From an uncultured Verrucomicrobiales bacterium (GTDB lineage: Bacteria > Verrucomicrobiota > Verrucomicrobiia > Verrucomicrobiales > Akkermansiaceae), in NCBI GenBank assembly GCA_937969125.1, contig CALBVA010000014.1:1-39762 (forward strand): 39,762 nt of DNA, read 5' to 3'. Shown here piece after piece: positions 16,505 to 24,718 of the stretch (position 1 is the first letter of the stretch; every line of letters begins with the position of its first letter). The position numbers were made by a program, and so were the translations under genes. Below the pieces are notes generated by a model that did no database searches, had not been told where the DNA came from, and worked only from the letters and a program-made list of their open reading frames with translations.

Positions 16505-17617
16505 CTAAGCCGGACCGAAGTAGATTCCCAGCTGTTTGGCCAGGTTGTTCAGCCGCTTTTCCTCTCGCTTGTCGATGAGGACTAGGGAGAGACCTTTTTT
16601 GCCGGCACGGGCGGTGCGGCCGCTGCGGTGGGTGTAGTATTCGTCCTGCTCGGGGAGCTGGTGGTGGACGACGAAGGAGAGATCGGCAACATCAATGCCG
16701 CGGGCGGCGACGTCAGTGGCGATGAGGAACTGGGTTCGTTCTTTTTTGAAGGCGCGCATCACCTTATCGCGTTCCCACTGGGTGAGATCGCCCTGTAGGA
16801 CGTCCACGCTATGGCCTTCCTTCTTGAGCTTCTTGCCGAGCATGTCGCAACCGTCCTTGGTTCGGCAGAAGATGAGGCCGCGCTTTTCGTCCTGACGGGA
16901 GAGGAATGCATCAATGAAATCCGTTTTGTCTTCCTTCGCGACGACGGCGTAGCGGTGATCAATGTCACGATTCACGACGCTCTTGGAGCCAATTTTCACC
17001 GTTTTCGGCTCTGGTGCCATGCACACTTTGACGAGCTCTTTCAGGGCATCGGGGAAGGTGGCCGAGAAGAGCCAGGTGGCCTTGCGGTTTTTGGTGATCT
17101 CGATGGCGTCTTTAATCTGTGGTTTGAAACCCATGCTGAGCATCTCGTCCGCTTCATCGAGAATGAGATACTGGACGTGCTCTAGGTTCACGGCCCGGCG
17201 TTGCAGGAGGTCATAAAGCCGGCCGGGAGTGGCGACGAGAATCTGGGTCGGGCGGCGGAGGCGGGCGATCTGAAGGTCAATCTTATCCCCACCGGCGACC
17301 ACTTCCAGGAAGGTGCGTTCGTCGGCGTATTTGGTGAACTTGAAGAGAGCCTTGCCGATCTGCTTCGCGAGTTCACGAGTCGGGGCGAGAATGAGTGCCT
17401 GGATATGTTCCTTCTTGCCGGAAATTTTGGTGAGAAGCGGCAATCCGAAAGCCGCGGTTTTGCCGGTGCCTGTCTGGGCCTGTCCGACGAAATCATGCCC
17501 TTTTTCCAAAAGATAAGGGATGGATTGGGCCTGGACGGGGGTGGGTTTCCGGATGCCGAGTTCATCAAGTCCTTTGACGAGATCGGCAGGGACGCCCAGA
17601 GATTGAAAGTCGCTCAC
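16505..17617 (-). CDS. DEAD-box ATP-dependent RNA helicase
   Basis: A 370-aa RNA helicase core with nearly no C-terminal extension. All motifs are visible: Q motif (GIRKPTPVQAQSIP), I (AQTGTGKT), Ia (PTRELAKQ), GG, Ib (TPGRLYDL), II (DEAD), III (SAT), IV (GLIFCRTK), V (ATDVAARGID) and VI (HRSGRTARAG). The GTG at 17617 gives a normal family start (VSDFQSLGVP); a TTG at 17683 would add 22 Arg/Pro-rich residues with no counterpart that I know. Helicases of this type remodel RNA in ribosome assembly, cold adaptation or mRNA decay, and the sequence does not say which. It stands alone. Confidence 0.92.
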   Translation of the reverse strand: MSDFQSLGVPADLVKGLDELGIRKPTPVQAQSIPYLLEKGHDFVGQAQTGTGKTAAFGLPLLTKISGKKEHIQALILAPTRELAKQIGKALFKFTKYADERTFLEVVAGGDKIDLQIARLRRPTQILVATPGRLYDLLQRRAVNLEHVQYLILDEADEMLSMGFKPQIKDAIEITKNRKATWLFSATFPDALKELVKVCMAPEPKTVKIGSKSVVNRDIDHRYAVVAKEDKTDFIDAFLSRQDEKRGLIFCRTKDGCDMLGKKLKKEGHSVDVLQGDLTQWERDKVMRAFKKERTQFLIATDVAARGIDVADLSFVVHHQLPEQDEYYTHRSGRTARAGKKGLSLVLIDKREEKRLNNLAKQLGIYFGPA

Positions 17618-17960
17618 GGATGACGGTCTAGGGTGAGGGTTGCGGAAGGTCAAGGATTGCGAGCGGTGGGGAATAGGACGCAATGGCCGAGGTGCCTTGG
17701 TAGTGAGCTTTTGGAAGTTGGCTGTTAGTGTGCCTACCGCAGGGGAGCTAAGAGTTGACTTCGTAGCACCTTTCGCCCGCTTCTAGATCGGCCATTCTGG
17801 CCTTCACGGCTTGCCCTGAAAGATCCTCCGTCCCGACCAACTGCGACCGGGACGGAGAAATGGCTTTCAGCAAGCGTCAGGTAAATAACGCTCGTCACCC
17901 TTAATTAGTCTGTTTTTGCTCAAGAGTTACGGCTTTTTAGAAAATTCGTGTATTTTCCTG
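17618..17960. other. Intergenic stretch with a two-tier stem-loop
   Basis: I see no gene between the helicase start and the engB stop. The stretch contains a strong two-tier inverted repeat (17816-17870, listed separately) and a small GGCCATTCTGGCC palindrome near 17790. It presumably also contains the helicase promoter, which I could not place with confidence. Confidence 0.5.
17816..17870. repeat. Two-tier stem-loop, possible structured RNA
   Basis: An outer 7-bp arm pair (CTGAAAG 17816-17822 with CTTTCAG 17864-17870) encloses an inner perfect 10-bp arm pair (CTCCGTCCCG 17826-17835 with CGGGACGGAG 17848-17857) around a 12-nt loop. No T-tract is on either side, so it is not a standard terminator. 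It lies 91 bp past the engB stop on the minus strand. Confidence 0.55.
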
Positions 17961-18557
17961 TCAGGCTGGTCTGATCGCTTCTTCGATGAAGCTCAAAATT
18001 TCCTTCCTGCCTTCGCGATTTGTTGAGGAGCTTTGGAAGACGATGGGTTCGCCTTCCGCAAATTCCTTCATGCTGTCGGTGAAGAGTTCGATGTTCTTCT
18101 GAACGACCTTTGGTTTGACCTTATCGGTCTTGGTGAAGATGAGCGCAAATGGGATATTATTCTCAATGATCCACTGGACAAAGCGGAGATCCAGTTTCTG
18201 GGGAGAATGCCGGGAGTCGATGAGAACGAAAGTGCCGATGAGGTTCTCGCGTTTCAGGATATATTCGGAGACGAACTCGTTAAATTCCCCACGCATAGAC
18301 TTTGAAACCTTTGCGTAGCCATATCCGGGGAGGTCAACAAGGGTCCACGCCTTGTTAATCTTGAAGAAATTAATCTCACGAGTTCGGCCAGGGGTTTTCG
18401 AGACTCGGGCGAGGGTGTCCTTGTTGGTGAGGGTATTGATCAGCGATGATTTACCGACATTCGAGCGGCCGATGAAGGCGAATTCAGGAAGTTCCGTCGA
18501 CGGGCAATCGGCGAGGGCGACTGCTGCTTTGGTGAAAGTTGCCGATTGAATCCGCAT
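17961..18557 (-). CDS. engB: Ribosome biogenesis GTPase EngB (YihA/YsxC)
   Basis: A 198-aa GTPase needed for late 50S subunit assembly. Starting at ATG 18557 gives the family N-terminus (MRIQSATFTKAAVALADCP) before the GTPase core; the TTG at 18593 only adds 12 residues. G1 is GRSNVGKS (30-37), G2 is the TPGRTREINFF region, G3 is DLPGYGYAKV, G4 is FTKTDK and G5 is FQSSS. The C-terminus (GRKEILSFIEEAI) is complete. It follows the 61-aa membrane ORF by 37 bp and ends the block that begins with the secreted protein at 21480. Confidence 0.95.
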   Translation of the reverse strand: MRIQSATFTKAAVALADCPSTELPEFAFIGRSNVGKSSLINTLTNKDTLARVSKTPGRTREINFFKINKAWTLVDLPGYGYAKVSKSMRGEFNEFVSEYILKRENLIGTFVLIDSRHSPQKLDLRFVQWIIENNIPFALIFTKTDKVKPKVVQKNIELFTDSMKEFAEGEPIVFQSSSTNREGRKEILSFIEEAIRPA

Positions 18558-18594
18558 GAGTCGGAAGGTAACGGGGAAGAAAGAGGGGGACAAT

Positions 18595-18780
18595 TCATTC
18601 CCCTAATTCCTCACTGAGTTTCATGTGGAGGAATCCTTTCTCAGGATTAGCGGGAGGCAGGATGCGGAGATCATTGCCATCATCATCTGGGCGACCGTCG
18701 GGCTCCGGGTAGCCGAGAAGGTCTAAAGCCACAGCCCCAATTCCGAGTAGCACGGCGAGACGGCTGATAACTTGGATCAG
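18595..18780 (-). CDS. Small predicted membrane protein, non-ATG start
   Basis: A 61-codon frame between ogt and engB. From the CTG at 18780, which overlaps the ogt TGA, it reads a hydrophobic helix (LIQVISRLAVLLGIGAVALDL), then an acidic loop (GYPEPDGRPDDDGND) and an amphipathic tail ending KLSEELGE. A GTG at 18753 is a shorter alternative start. Codon choice resembles the neighbours and the frame stays open up to the ogt overlap. No ATG occurs before the helix. I do not recognise the family. Position and coupling suggest a real, single-pass membrane protein, with moderate confidence. Confidence 0.5.
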   Translation of the reverse strand: MIQVISRLAVLLGIGAVALDLLGYPEPDGRPDDDGNDLRILPPANPEKGFLHMKLSEELGE

Positions 18781-19550
18781 GTTCCAAGCAGGATTCCTTC
18801 GTGTTGAAGGAGCTTCCGTTTAATTTCAAGCCCGCCTCCAAACCCCACGAGTTCTCCGTTTTTTCCGATGACCCGATGGCAGGGGACGATGATGGAAATC
18901 GGGTTAGCACCGTTCGCGGTGCCTACGGCGCGGACCGCTTTCGGGTTGCCTAGATTCTCAGCCAGCTCGCCGTAGCCCATGGTGGTTCCGTAGGGGATTT
19001 GGCTCAATTGCCGCCAAACATCACGGCGGAAAGCCGTGCCTTTGGCGTCCAGGGGCACGGTAAATTTCTCCCGCTGACGGGCAAAGTATTCTTCCAGCTC
19101 GGAGGTCGCGAGCTGGAGAAATTTGTTTCTGGGATCCTCCTTCGGTAGTGTCGTCGGTTCGATTCGATGCCCGAAGTAAACTCCGCAGAGGCCCTTCTTC
19201 GAGGCCAGGAGATAAAGAGGGCCAAGAGTGCTCTGAATTTTCAGATGAGAGATCGCGTGATCCGGGGCATGGTCTTTCTTCTTCTCCTTACGTGGCTGTT
19301 TTTTTGCGGTTCCAGCCTTCGTGCCGGGAGCCGTCCGCTTGTGGCCAAAGTATTTTTCGCTCCGGTATCGTAGCCAGATACGGAGCTGCTCCGGGACCTC
19401 ATTCCGCTCTTCCTTGGTGAGCGTTTCATAGAGGTTGAGGGCGCGATCACGCATGCGGCGGCAGGCGGCGTTTTCATGCGCGTCCCATCGCTTTTTCGCT
19501 TCACGAATGAGCGAGTTCACTTCCTTGATGAGATCGCGGCGGGTGGTCAT
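18777..19550 (-). CDS. ogt: Methylated-DNA-protein-cysteine methyltransferase with helical N-terminal extension
   Basis: A 257-aa DNA repair protein that removes alkyl groups from O6-alkylguanine by a suicide transfer to Cys224 in PCHRV. The Ogt core occupies roughly the last 160 residues: FRRDVWRQLSQIPYGTTMGY (helix-turn-helix region), NPKAVRAVGTANGANPISII, then PCHRVIGKNGELVGFGGG. The first 70 or so residues are a helical, charged region (KEVNSLIREAKKRWDAHENA) unlike the usual Ogt N-terminus, joined by a Lys/Arg-rich linker (about 70-95). ATG 19550 was preferred because the earlier in-frame start lies inside the neighbouring gene. It starts 4 bp after the secreted protein stop. Confidence 0.92.
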   Translation of the reverse strand: MTTRRDLIKEVNSLIREAKKRWDAHENAACRRMRDRALNLYETLTKEERNEVPEQLRIWLRYRSEKYFGHKRTAPGTKAGTAKKQPRKEKKKDHAPDHAISHLKIQSTLGPLYLLASKKGLCGVYFGHRIEPTTLPKEDPRNKFLQLATSELEEYFARQREKFTVPLDAKGTAFRRDVWRQLSQIPYGTTMGYGELAENLGNPKAVRAVGTANGANPISIIVPCHRVIGKNGELVGFGGGLEIKRKLLQHEGILLGT

Positions 19551-19554
19551 TGGT

Positions 19555-21480
19555 TTATTGGGAAACGCGCAGGACGCGGTAGAAGAGGATGTCGCCATCC
19601 GGGGTGATCATCGCCGAGTTAGTCCCATCCGGTCCCCCGGTGATGGTGGGCCCGTTGGCAGGACTCCAGGGGAGTTTGAGGTCGGGGCTGGATTGAATGA
19701 GATACGTCGCTCCGGGAACCGAGTCCCAAGTCAGCGTGAAGGTTCCTGCTGTCTCACCGGGTGTCAATGCCGCGCTGAAAGATGCCGGTTCCGGGACCTC
19801 ACCCATTGCGAAGATCCGCATGTCCATCCCCAAGTCGGAGCTGGTATCGCCGTTATTGTGCAGGCTCACCGCGACGCGGACCGGAACTCCAGCCGGGAGG
19901 TTTTGATCCAGAGCGACGGCATACTGGGCATGGGTTTCGGTGGGGCGGTCATCTACGACCGGGGTCACGGCGGTCAGAGTCCAGTCATCGGCATCTTCGG
20001 TGGGATCGACGTTAATTCGGGCGGCCTCCTCATCATTAATATAAATGATGGCCCCGTCATCAAAGAGCCCTTCAAAGCCAAGATGACGGACCGCATTTTC
20101 AGGAGTAAAGAGGGTGCGGAAGTAGGCCACATTCCGATCTCCACGGTCAGGGAGGTCTTCGCCATTCGGATCAACAGCCTCCCAAATTTCGGTGACGATC
20201 GGAGAGGCATTGACTCCGCCGTAGCCGAGTGGGGCAGGGGAAGGGCCGAGGAATGTGGGACCATTGTAGCCGATGGGATTCCGCCAAGTGTCGTAGAAGG
20301 CAGGATCCAGATCAGCGGGATCGACCGGTTCCGTTTGGCTGTCGACCGCGATGAGATGCTCCCAATCACTCCCGGCTGGGAGAAGGAGAGCTGTAGGTTC
20401 GAGCGGACTGTATCCTTCTTCGAGGGTCAGATTGACCTGTCCCACCTGGCCATCTTCGCCATCCACCGCGATGTAATAAGTCGTCCCTGCCGTAACGGTA
20501 AACTCGACGCGTGCATTCTCAAAAAAGAGCTCTGAATCCGCGATGCTGGAGGCTTCCTCAGTATAGGTTTCGTAGCGTCTCACCGGGGTCAGGGCATCGA
20601 CGCTCTCTCCAGTGTAGATCGCGAGTAGCGGAGTGAACGCAGTGGAATCGGCGCTGATCGCCAGTCGTCCGTCACTGATCGCAGTGTATTTCCACCAGAG
20701 CGAAGCTCCGCCGGGCTGATCAGCGTGGTCCGGCTCGCCTGCCTCCTTAAAAGCTCCGGGCATGCCGAGATTGTTGTCACTGATACCGCTAATGCTGATG
20801 GGAAGGTCCCCGGTGATTTCGCTGGCATCCGTGAAGAGATCATTCGGGGGTAGTAGCTCCTCCACTGATTCGATCTCCAGGCCGAAGCCGATGTCAGAGC
20901 TGGAAGAGGAAGAATTGTGCAATGAAACCGCTACCGTCACCGGGACGTTTGGGGCGAGATCGACCGCTGCAAAAAATCGGGAAGGATTGTCCTCATCACC
21001 ATTATTGTTGGCCCTCAGGGCCCAGGTATCCGGGAAATCACCCACCTGAAAGCGGGTCAGCTCCTGACCATCGAGATAGACCACCACGCCATCATCAATG
21101 ACGCCGGTGAACTTGAGATTCGAGACCGCCTCAGTCGGAGTGATCGTAGTGCGGAAGTAAACAGTCAGCCGAGCCCCTTCCGGTGGCTCATCCTCTGATT
21201 CACTGCCGTCGGGATTCCAGACATTGACGGTGATCGTCTCGGAATCAATGGAACCGTATCCGAAGTATCCCGAGCCAGTCAGAAATGGTGGGCCACTGTA
21301 GCCCACCGGATTCTGCCACGTCGTGTTGAAGTCCGGATCGATCGTCGCGGGATCGCGCGGGACCGAATCGACCCGATAGAGCAGGTAGTTCCAAGAGTCA
21401 GCGGTAGCTTGCAGGATCTCTCCAAAAACCGGCGAGACGCTGAGGGCAGCTAGCGAAAAAAATAAGGGGCGGATATTCAT
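19555..21480 (-). CDS. Secreted protein with two duplicated modules and a PPC-like domain
   Basis: A 641-aa exported protein with signal peptide MNIRPLFFSLAALSVSPVFG. Two related modules of about 180 residues each (about 25-205 and 365-560) share a W...DPA.(I/L)DP.F..TW.NP.GY.GP.FL....GYG opening, an AYFRT/VYFRT strand, a DDG..(V/I)Y(L/I) turn and a VPV.VAVSLHN ending, as in galactose-binding-like or PA14-like beta-sandwiches. Between them (about 210-360) is a pre-peptidase C-terminal-like domain (ASLWWKYTA, YYIAVDGEDG). The last 80 residues form a small beta domain (FTLTWDSVPGATYLIQSSPD) ending FYRVLRVSQ, common in verrucomicrobial exoproteins. No enzyme motif is visible, so a surface or matrix role is only a guess. 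Confidence 0.75.
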   Translation of the reverse strand: MNIRPLFFSLAALSVSPVFGEILQATADSWNYLLYRVDSVPRDPATIDPDFNTTWQNPVGYSGPPFLTGSGYFGYGSIDSETITVNVWNPDGSESEDEPPEGARLTVYFRTTITPTEAVSNLKFTGVIDDGVVVYLDGQELTRFQVGDFPDTWALRANNNGDEDNPSRFFAAVDLAPNVPVTVAVSLHNSSSSSSDIGFGLEIESVEELLPPNDLFTDASEITGDLPISISGISDNNLGMPGAFKEAGEPDHADQPGGASLWWKYTAISDGRLAISADSTAFTPLLAIYTGESVDALTPVRRYETYTEEASSIADSELFFENARVEFTVTAGTTYYIAVDGEDGQVGQVNLTLEEGYSPLEPTALLLPAGSDWEHLIAVDSQTEPVDPADLDPAFYDTWRNPIGYNGPTFLGPSPAPLGYGGVNASPIVTEIWEAVDPNGEDLPDRGDRNVAYFRTLFTPENAVRHLGFEGLFDDGAIIYINDEEAARINVDPTEDADDWTLTAVTPVVDDRPTETHAQYAVALDQNLPAGVPVRVAVSLHNNGDTSSDLGMDMRIFAMGEVPEPASFSAALTPGETAGTFTLTWDSVPGATYLIQSSPDLKLPWSPANGPTITGGPDGTNSAMITPDGDILFYRVLRVSQ

Positions 21481-21547
21481 GATGTTGACGCATATCGAAA
21501 TATCACCAAGAGGTCCGCCCTAAAATTTATGGGGGGGAATTGCTCCG

Positions 21548-23074
21548 CTACTTCACCGCACTCACTTTAAAAGTGTATGCGTAGTTGCATGGCATACGGG
21601 AGGGGTTGACCTTCGGCATGGTGATGACGAGGTGTGCTCCGTCCTGCTTCCACTGCAGATCGCCATTCGCACCGAGGAATGTGACCTTGGCCCCTTCCTT
21701 CGCGGTGATGTTTTTCAGGACCAATTGATCATCTGGGAAGACCGGGCAGATCGCGTAGAGAGCCTCACCTTTGCGGGTGAAGAGAGCCTCCTTACGTGCC
21801 TTGCCCGGATCGGGGTTCTTGAGGAGCTTATTGACATCATACTTCACGCGGTAGTTTCCGTGCTTCAGTTCCTGAATCTTACCATCGGTCCATTGGCAGG
21901 ACTCCGAATGAGTGGTAGTGCCGTAGATGGCCTCGCCATTCACCTCCAGCCAGTTGCCGATTTCGGCCAGTCGCTCCTCCATGAGTGGGGGAATGCGTCC
22001 GTCTCCGGTTGGTCCGATATCGAGAAGGAAATTGCCGCCCCGTGAGACGATATCGATGAGCATGTAGGTCAGAGCTTCGCTGGAGTTATAGTCCTCGAAG
22101 CGCTCCGCCTTGCTGTAGCCAAAGGAGTGCGCCATCCCGCGATTCTCTTCCCAGGCATTTTCGGCATTTGGGAGGCCGGCACCATACTCGGTGGTGTAAT
22201 AGCCGCCGTGCTTGTGGCGATCTCCCTTACCCCAGCGATCATTGATAACCACGTGATTCTTCACTTTGGACTCATTGAAGAGCCAGGTGAGAACCTCTGC
22301 AGAGCGCCAGGTAGTCGCAGGATGGTCCCACTCACCGTCCACGAAGATAGCGTTCGGCTCGTACTTGGTGACGATGTCTTTGAACTGGGGAACGAGAACC
22401 TTATCCACGAAAACGTGTGGATCTGCCTTATAGAGAGGATTGAACCACTCATAGATCGAGAAGTAGAGGCCCATCTTCACATCGGTCTTATTGACTGCCT
22501 CGGTGAGTTCGCCCACGAGATCGCGGCCGGGGCCGGAGTTCGTGGAGCTCCATGGACGACCCCATGATCGGTCGGCTTCCTTCGAGGGCCAGAGGCAATA
22601 ACCGTCGTGATGCTTGGCCGTCAGGACGACATACTTTGCGCCGGAATTCTGGAAGGTCTTGGCCCATTGGTCGGGTTGGAACATCTCACATTTGAACTCC
22701 TTGACGAAGTCGGGGTAGGTATAAAGCGGTCCATATACTTCGTTGTGGAAGGCTTTCACTTCCTTGTGCGCTGCGCGCTTCGGATTGGCGAGGTCCATCC
22801 AATACCATTCGGAGTAGGTCCCTTTTGAGGCGCCGTCCTTGTCTTTGTAAACCTTGGAATAAGCGGGGACGGAATACGGCCCCCAGTGAATAAAAATTCC
22901 GAACTTGGCATCACGCCACCATTTAGGCGTTTCGCGGGCGTCGATGGCCTTCCACTGCTCGGCTTCTTTCTTGGCCTTCTGGTCTTTTTCGGTATTGACT
23001 GACTTATCCTGCTGGGCGGAAAGCGGTGCGAGAGAGGCTAGGGACAGGAGTCCGGTCAGGGCGTATTTATTCAT
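21548..23074 (-). CDS. Secreted alpha-L-fucosidase, GH29
   Basis: A 508-aa glycoside hydrolase family 29 enzyme that cleaves terminal alpha-L-fucose from glycans. The ATG at 23074 leads into a signal peptide ending PLSAQQ; an ATG four codons upstream is possible. The barrel is clear: WWRDAKFGIFIHWGPYSVPA, YVVLTAKHHDGYCLWPS, GRDLVGELTEAV, then IFVDGEWDHPATTW, which holds the predicted nucleophile Asp, and GGNFLLDIGPTGDGRIP. A C-terminal beta domain follows (about 400-508). It stands alone and no sulfatase, other glycosidase or transporter for fucose adjoins. The likely substrate is an algal or mucin-type fucosylated glycan, by inference. Confidence 0.93.
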   Translation of the reverse strand: MNKYALTGLLSLASLAPLSAQQDKSVNTEKDQKAKKEAEQWKAIDARETPKWWRDAKFGIFIHWGPYSVPAYSKVYKDKDGASKGTYSEWYWMDLANPKRAAHKEVKAFHNEVYGPLYTYPDFVKEFKCEMFQPDQWAKTFQNSGAKYVVLTAKHHDGYCLWPSKEADRSWGRPWSSTNSGPGRDLVGELTEAVNKTDVKMGLYFSIYEWFNPLYKADPHVFVDKVLVPQFKDIVTKYEPNAIFVDGEWDHPATTWRSAEVLTWLFNESKVKNHVVINDRWGKGDRHKHGGYYTTEYGAGLPNAENAWEENRGMAHSFGYSKAERFEDYNSSEALTYMLIDIVSRGGNFLLDIGPTGDGRIPPLMEERLAEIGNWLEVNGEAIYGTTTHSESCQWTDGKIQELKHGNYRVKYDVNKLLKNPDPGKARKEALFTRKGEALYAICPVFPDDQLVLKNITAKEGAKVTFLGANGDLQWKQDGAHLVITMPKVNPSRMPCNYAYTFKVSAVK

Positions 23075-23334
23075 GAGGACTGGCATTTTCTGGTGCCGAT
23101 CCTGTCGTTCCCGTCAGAGTGGGTCGAGGTGAAATATGACTGTCTTTGCGACTGAAGGGAGTAATTACAGAACTAGTGTTCCGAAAAACTTAAACTGGTG
23201 GATAGATCCGCTGGAGATTTTTGGGAGCGCAAGGAGGAATTCTTGCAGTGAATCGGGATTCTTAGAAAGGATGACGACGCGGCGATCGCGAAAATACACA
23301 AGGGGATATTCGTCAGTTTAAGGTTTTCGGAGCA

Positions 23335-24666
23335 CTAGGGCACGGTAGGATGGGAAATCTCTCGGAAGATCTTTTGTAGCTCCTCGGCCTTTTCATATTT
23401 CTTCTCCATTCTTTCGGCCATCCGCTCCCACTTCTTCATCGTGTGATTCCTTTTCGGATGATAAAGATTCCCATGTTTGGTGTATTGGCGGCGGGAGAAA
23501 TTTGCGAGGGCCTCCAGTCCTTCCAGATGAGCCTTCGCTCCTTCTTTTTCCAGTAGGGCATTGTGCAGTTTCTCGATTTCGGTCTTAAATTCACCACTGA
23601 GAGAGCATCGTTTGACCAGCATTTCGGTTAGAAAGATAGCCTCGCCCTCGGAGGTGTCGGCGAGGTCGGTGATCCATGGGAGAAAGCGTTTCTCAAACTC
23701 CTCCGCCTCCTTGGATCGGGAGGCCTTCCCACCGTAAAGTCCCTGAGTATACATCCACATCATGCCCAGTGTCACGGTGTCACGATTCGGGAAGACGTGT
23801 CCTCCCGGGTGGATGTAATGAACCCCCCGGTCGCCAAATTTTGCGGCGGCCCACGCAGTGAGGTAGCGATTATAGTCCATCGCTCCACCGGCCATGAAAT
23901 GATGTCCGGGATTGTTCCCGGTCATGTCTGGGGTGAAAAATCCGGAGATCGTGAAGGTCCCCACGCTATTCATCTTGAGTGAATTCCAAAAGGCCGCAGC
24001 CGCACCGCTGTCATTACCGCCGTAGTGCACGGCGTCACCATTGAGGGGGAGTTTTACCTTCGCGTGGCGGAGGGCATCATTGGCATGCGCGAGGTTATTG
24101 ATCAATGTCACCTCCTTCTCCTTCTTGGCTTCTACCGGGACAATGAGGACCATCCCAGCGAGGTCGGCTGCTTCCACGAGGTGTCTGAGCGTATCCGCCT
24201 TGCCGCCGTTATTTTGCGTCCAAATCATCACCGAGGCCTTAATGTCCTTCTGGAACTCCTCCGGCTGGTAAATGTAATAACTCGTGGACGGGGTGGCCTT
24301 GACTGGTCCGGTTAACTCGCCAGGTGAAAAGGTCAGCTTTTCAAAGCCGTCATCCCGATCATCGTCGTCATCCAGATCTTCATCATCTTCAATTTCCTCT
24401 TCATCAATCTCATCCCGCTCGGCGCGGAAAAAGAGGCGGAGGAATTCCTGATCGTCCTTCGAAAGCTTCCGGAGGTGAATATTGATCGTCTTTCCTTCAT
24501 CAGTCTCCAGCGTCACCATATCGCGGTCGGTGAGATCGGTGGCCTTCGCCGTGATCTTTGTGCCTTTAACAGAAGTCCATTCCCGCTCCACGGTCTCTTC
24601 GATAGCGAGGGCGCTATTGAACAGAAGAATGGCAGCGAGAAGGCGTGGTAATAAATTCACCTTCAT
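23335..24666 (-). CDS. Secreted SHD1-domain protein with alpha/beta hydrolase-like domain
   Basis: A 443-aa exported protein. ATG 24666 opens a signal peptide (MKVNLLPRLLAAILLFNSALA). Residues of about 25-80 match the SHD1 (SLA1 homology) fold found in many planctomycete and verrucomicrobial exported proteins (REWTSVKGTKITAKATDL ... KLSKDDQEFL). A very acidic linker (about 85-105) follows. The rest looks like an alpha/beta hydrolase: the elbow region reads YGGNDSGAAAAF and a candidate His lies in HPGGHVFP. The elbow centre is Asp and not the usual Ser, so enzyme activity is uncertain. The C-terminal 90 residues are helical and basic. It lies 52 bp downstream of rpe. Confidence 0.72.
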   Translation of the reverse strand: MKVNLLPRLLAAILLFNSALAIEETVEREWTSVKGTKITAKATDLTDRDMVTLETDEGKTINIHLRKLSKDDQEFLRLFFRAERDEIDEEEIEDDEDLDDDDDRDDGFEKLTFSPGELTGPVKATPSTSYYIYQPEEFQKDIKASVMIWTQNNGGKADTLRHLVEAADLAGMVLIVPVEAKKEKEVTLINNLAHANDALRHAKVKLPLNGDAVHYGGNDSGAAAAFWNSLKMNSVGTFTISGFFTPDMTGNNPGHHFMAGGAMDYNRYLTAWAAAKFGDRGVHYIHPGGHVFPNRDTVTLGMMWMYTQGLYGGKASRSKEAEEFEKRFLPWITDLADTSEGEAIFLTEMLVKRCSLSGEFKTEIEKLHNALLEKEGAKAHLEGLEALANFSRRQYTKHGNLYHPKRNHTMKKWERMAERMEKKYEKAEELQKIFREISHPTVP

Positions 24667-24718
24667 ATGTTTTAGAAAACCACGAGTCGGGTGATTTGTC
24701 AAAGTCGGGGAATTGATC

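Noticed and set aside
23136..23321. Small plus-strand frame upstream of the fucosidase
   Set aside because: No domain or signal; it lies in the likely promoter region of a divergent gene and looks like a chance frame.
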